This document shows, piece by piece, positions 19,886-22,894 of a stretch of 22,894 nt of DNA. The DNA is from an uncultured Collinsella sp. GTDB lineage: Bacteria; Actinomycetota; Coriobacteriia; Coriobacteriales; Coriobacteriaceae. The notes beneath the pieces were generated by a model that was not told the DNA's origin, ran no database searches, and saw only the letters and a list, made by a program, of their open reading frames with translations. The translations under genes and the position numbers were made by a program. The stretch spans positions 1-22,894 of the forward strand of contig CABVDH010000026.1 of the NCBI GenBank assembly GCA_902497065.1, written 5' to 3'. The first letter of the stretch is position 1, and each line of letters begins with the position of its first letter.

Positions 19886-22798
19886 CTAATAGTAGAGTTC
19901 GATATACGAATACGCCTTATCAAAAAGAGCCTGGTCTTTGAGCTTGTAGCGCATCCATAGAATGGCACGGAGCTGCTTCTTGACCTCTTTGACGCCTGCC
20001 GTGGTAGCTTGCCAGCCGTCGAAGCGAGTTATCTTAACGATCTCGTCAATGTCATTGACGATATTCTCGACGATGATAGGCGTGTCGCCGTTCTTGATGC
20101 CGTTAAAGAGCTCAGTGAGAGCAGCCTTTCCCTTGTCCTCCTCTTCCTCGGGTACGACTTCCTTTTCGGCGGCTCGTGCTTCTTTGGCGAGGTCGATGAG
20201 CATCTTGAGGAACTCGACGCTGTTGATGAGACCTTGCTCGTGACGTTCCCTCAGGTCCTCCAGGCGCTCGCCGAGCTTCTGGAACTTGCCATTCTTATCG
20301 TGCTTGCGGATTCGGGCGACGAGATCTATCTCCAGCTTACGCGTGATCTTCTCAGTATTGCTCTTGTCGTTGATGAAGTGCTCGATCATGTCCTCGTCGA
20401 GTTCAAGGATGTCGTCATCGTCTCGGACTCTCTCGACGGTGATGTTCTCGTGCACGAGCTCGATTGTCTTGGGCCCGAGCGCTGCCCAGATGAGCTTCCC
20501 GCGATTGTCTACCGGTCTCACGGAATCGTAGACCTGCGAGAGCCAGATGAAATCGGGCTTGTAGGGATTGAGACATGGGTCGGGCGAAAGGGCTTCCCAC
20601 GCTCTGTTCAAGACCGAGAAGTCGGCCCCAAACTGGTCTTTCACCTTTGTCGTTGGCAGGCATTGTTGAGCTTCGAGAAGGGACTCCCAATCCGCGCTGC
20701 GGCGGTCTCTGACCGTTGAGAAGTACTCAAGACAGCAATGCATAAGCCCAGGTAGCTCGGCCTTTACCTCGTCGATGTTGGTTATAACCTTCTGCACCTC
20801 GGCCTCGTCGAAGTGCAGAGACTTGGCGACGTTGTCGAAGAGGCCGATATAGTCGACAATGAGACCGAATGTCTTCTTGTCGTTGTAGACGCGGTTGGTT
20901 CGACAGATTGCCTGCAACAGCGTGTGGTCGCGCAAGGGCCTGTCAAGGTACTGAGTTTGCAGGATGGGCGCATCGAATCCCGTGAGCAGCTTTGCAGTGA
21001 CGATGAGAATCTTGAGCGGATCGTCCGGGTCGCGGAAACGGTCAAGGAGCTTTTCTTCGGCATCGCGATCTCGACGGTATGCCTTGTAGCGGTCTTCCTT
21101 GTCGTTGTTCGTGTCCATGACGATGGTGACTGCATCAGCGCCCAAGAGTTTGTCGAGCTCCTCCTTATACAGCAGGCAACACTCTCGGTCGTAGCAGACT
21201 ACCTGCGCCTTGAAGCCGTCGGGCTCAACCTTTGACTCGAAGTGCCTGGCGATGTGCTCGCATACCTTGTGGATGCGGTCGGGGGCCTTCATGACGGACT
21301 CGATCTTGACGCGCCTGGTGAGTTCCGCCTTGTCCTCTTTGCTGAGGTCTCGGGTCAATTCGTCAAAGGCGGCGTTCACGACCTCTTGGTTGACGTGGAG
21401 CTCGACGGGAACGGTTTCAAAATGGAGCGGCAATGTGGCGTGGTCGCGGATGGAGTCGGCGAAGGAATAGCGGCTCATGTAGCCGGACTTGTCCTCTTTG
21501 GCACCGAAGGTGTGGAACGTGTTCTTGTCGGTTCGGTTGATGGGCGTGCCGGTCAAGCCGAAGAAGAAGGCGTTTGGCAAGGCGAGTCGCATCTTCTCGC
21601 CGAGGTCGCCCTCTTGGGTGCGGTGCGCCTCGTCGACCATGAGGATGATGTTCTCGCGCTCGTTGAGCGTCCCCGCAACCTCGCCGAATTTGAAGATGGT
21701 GGTGATGAGGATCTTTCTCATGTCCTGCTTGAAGAAGGACTCAAGCTCTTCCTTGCTGCCGGCGCTTGCGAGGTTGGGGATATCGGATGCGTTGAAGGTC
21801 CCCGTGATTTGGGTCTCGAGGTCGATTCGGTCATCCACGATGACGACGGTCGGGTTCTTGAGTTCGGGGACCATGCGCAGCTTCTGGGCGGCGAATACCA
21901 TGAGCAGTGACTTTCCTGAGCCCTGGAAATGCCAAATGAGGCCACGCTTCGGGTATCCTGCGCGGACGCGGTCCACGATGAGGTTCGCACCCTCGAACTG
22001 TTGGTAGCGACAGATCAGCTTGATGCGTCGATGCTTCTTGTCGGTGGCGAAGAGCGTGAAGAACTGGAAGATGTCCATGACGTTCGTGGGGGTTAGCATG
22101 GACGCCATGCTTCTCTTGACGTCGGCAAGTGTGCCCTCGCTCTTCTTGTCGCCCTCATGCCAGGGTCCCCACATCTCGGGAGGCATGTTCACCGACCCGT
22201 AGCGATAGCATTTTCCTTCGCTGGCGAAGTTGATCGCGCTACAGACGAACATCTGCGGGATGCTCTTCTCATATTTAGCGATGTCGCCAGCGCCGTCGAG
22301 CCAGGTTATCGAATCGCGCACCGGCGTCTTGAACTCGCCGATGACGAGCGGAAATCCATTGACAAGAAGGACGAGGTCGAGGCGCTTGCCGCCCTGCTCC
22401 TGGGGGTAGACCCACTGGTTGGTGACGATGTACTCGTTTTTGCCAAGATCGCCGTCCGCCGCCGTGCCAAAGAAGCGGATGGGGACCATGCGACCGTCTT
22501 TGCCGTAGGGGAATGAGTTCTCCTCGATGATGAGCTTTTTGAACCGCTCGTTGGTGGAGACCAGGTTCTGCGGACTTGTGGACTGAATGAGGGCCCTGAG
22601 TCGGTAGATGATCTCGTCGGCGCGATCGGGGTCTTCTGCGATCTCCGGGTTAAGCCTGATGAGGGCGTCCTTGACCATGGGCTCGACCATGACGTCGGCA
22701 TGGCGGCGCGGGAGGTCTTCGGCGGCCACGTATCTCCAGCCAAGGCTGGCAAGCGCCTCGACGCTCATTTGCTCGATGGTGTTGTCCTCGTTAAACAT
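19886..22798 (-). CDS. hsdR: type I restriction enzyme R subunit (HsdR)
   Basis: 970 residues, full family length. It is the motor and nuclease subunit that cuts unmodified DNA far from the recognition site after ATP-driven translocation. Seen: the nuclease core D141 (RLDLVLLVNG) and E155-x-K157 (IGEFK); Walker A QGSGKS (292-297); DEAH box VDEAHRT (388-394); motif III GLTGTP (414-419); and later helicase motifs ILIVTAKLLTGFDAP and QAICRTNRVY. The C-terminal 200 residues are helical and charged. The ATG overlaps the stop of the upstream gene by 8 nt, so translation is probably coupled. No key residue is missing, so it should be active if HsdM and HsdS are intact outside the window. Confidence 0.96.
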   Translation of the reverse strand: MFNEDNTIEQMSVEALASLGWRYVAAEDLPRRHADVMVEPMVKDALIRLNPEIAEDPDRADEIIYRLRALIQSTSPQNLVSTNERFKKLIIEENSFPYGKDGRMVPIRFFGTAADGDLGKNEYIVTNQWVYPQEQGGKRLDLVLLVNGFPLVIGEFKTPVRDSITWLDGAGDIAKYEKSIPQMFVCSAINFASEGKCYRYGSVNMPPEMWGPWHEGDKKSEGTLADVKRSMASMLTPTNVMDIFQFFTLFATDKKHRRIKLICRYQQFEGANLIVDRVRAGYPKRGLIWHFQGSGKSLLMVFAAQKLRMVPELKNPTVVIVDDRIDLETQITGTFNASDIPNLASAGSKEELESFFKQDMRKILITTIFKFGEVAGTLNERENIILMVDEAHRTQEGDLGEKMRLALPNAFFFGLTGTPINRTDKNTFHTFGAKEDKSGYMSRYSFADSIRDHATLPLHFETVPVELHVNQEVVNAAFDELTRDLSKEDKAELTRRVKIESVMKAPDRIHKVCEHIARHFESKVEPDGFKAQVVCYDRECCLLYKEELDKLLGADAVTIVMDTNNDKEDRYKAYRRDRDAEEKLLDRFRDPDDPLKILIVTAKLLTGFDAPILQTQYLDRPLRDHTLLQAICRTNRVYNDKKTFGLIVDYIGLFDNVAKSLHFDEAEVQKVITNIDEVKAELPGLMHCCLEYFSTVRDRRSADWESLLEAQQCLPTTKVKDQFGADFSVLNRAWEALSPDPCLNPYKPDFIWLSQVYDSVRPVDNRGKLIWAALGPKTIELVHENITVERVRDDDDILELDEDMIEHFINDKSNTEKITRKLEIDLVARIRKHDKNGKFQKLGERLEDLRERHEQGLINSVEFLKMLIDLAKEARAAEKEVVPEEEEDKGKAALTELFNGIKNGDTPIIVENIVNDIDEIVKITRFDGWQATTAGVKEVKKQLRAILWMRYKLKDQALFDKAYSYIELYY

Positions 22799-22894
22799 CT
22801 CCGAGTCCTAACTCCTGGTTCAAAATTTTCTTCGTTGTCGCATTCAATTCGTCGAGTGCCTGCTGTACGGCAAATTTCGATTTGTCGACCGAGG
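22791..22894 (-). CDS. partial C-terminus of the gene upstream of hsdR (probably HsdS or HsdM)
   Basis: Only the last 33 codons lie in the window. The visible tail is mostly helical: KFAVQQALDELNATTKKIL, then NQELGLGDV. The TAA stop lies inside the first codons of hsdR (8-nt overlap). Position and the helical tail suggest the specificity or methyltransferase subunit of the same type I system; the short piece cannot decide which. Confidence 0.6.
   Translation of the reverse strand, partial: SVDKSKFAVQQALDELNATTKKILNQELGLGDV

Overview
The window looks like the chromosome of a high-GC anaerobic actinobacterium, most likely a gut Coriobacteriia member of the Collinsella type. This is inferred from the GC-rich third codon positions, the anaerobic purine-catabolism gene set and the style of the intergenic hairpins. 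No rRNA or marker gene fixes the species.

Layout. (1) 20-3190, minus strand: a two-gene operon of a large U32-family protein (RlhA/YhbU-like) followed by an RluA-type pseudouridine synthase, probably rRNA or tRNA modification. (2) 3451-4715: ridA on the plus strand and a YheO/DauR-like PAS-HTH regulator on the minus strand, convergent on a shared terminator. (3) 4952-14543: a plus-strand purine-catabolism locus made of an NCS2 purine permease, an SsnA-like amidohydrolase, YgfK, a four-cluster ferredoxin and a fused Fe-S/molybdopterin xanthine-dehydrogenase-like hydroxylase (XdhD-like). It ends in a strong terminator. The set matches the ssnA-ygfK-xdhD group known from E. coli and from gut purine degraders, but no FAD subunit (ygfM) is present. 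The permease promoter overlaps a Fur-box-like sequence. Two intergenic leaders inside the locus fold into runs of consecutive hairpins.

(4) 14563-18613: an accessory region. It holds a predicted AbiEi/DUF559-like protein with PD-(D/E)XK-type residues, an archaeal-type ATPase fused to a DUF234 nuclease-like domain, and a candidate type I toxin-antitoxin pair: a 41-residue one-helix peptide with a convergent antisense RNA. Three arrays of a quasi-palindromic repeat lie between these genes, each with an exact 62-bp period. The arrays bracket the nuclease-like gene and the ATPase gene. The ATPase gene sits just behind a perfect 25-bp-arm palindrome that contains nested operator-like dyads and a -10 box.

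(5) 18678-22894: a DEDDh exonuclease with an unusual start region, then, on the minus strand, the R subunit of a type I restriction system and the last 33 codons of the gene upstream of it, with which it overlaps by 8 nt.

How it fits together. The permease would import purine; SsnA and the XdhD-like enzyme would act on it; YgfK plus the ferredoxin would carry the electrons. RidA could clear reactive enamines made late in the anaerobic route. The right half looks like a defence and selfish-element neighbourhood. The least explained parts are the 62-bp repeat arrays and the small convergent toxin/RNA locus.
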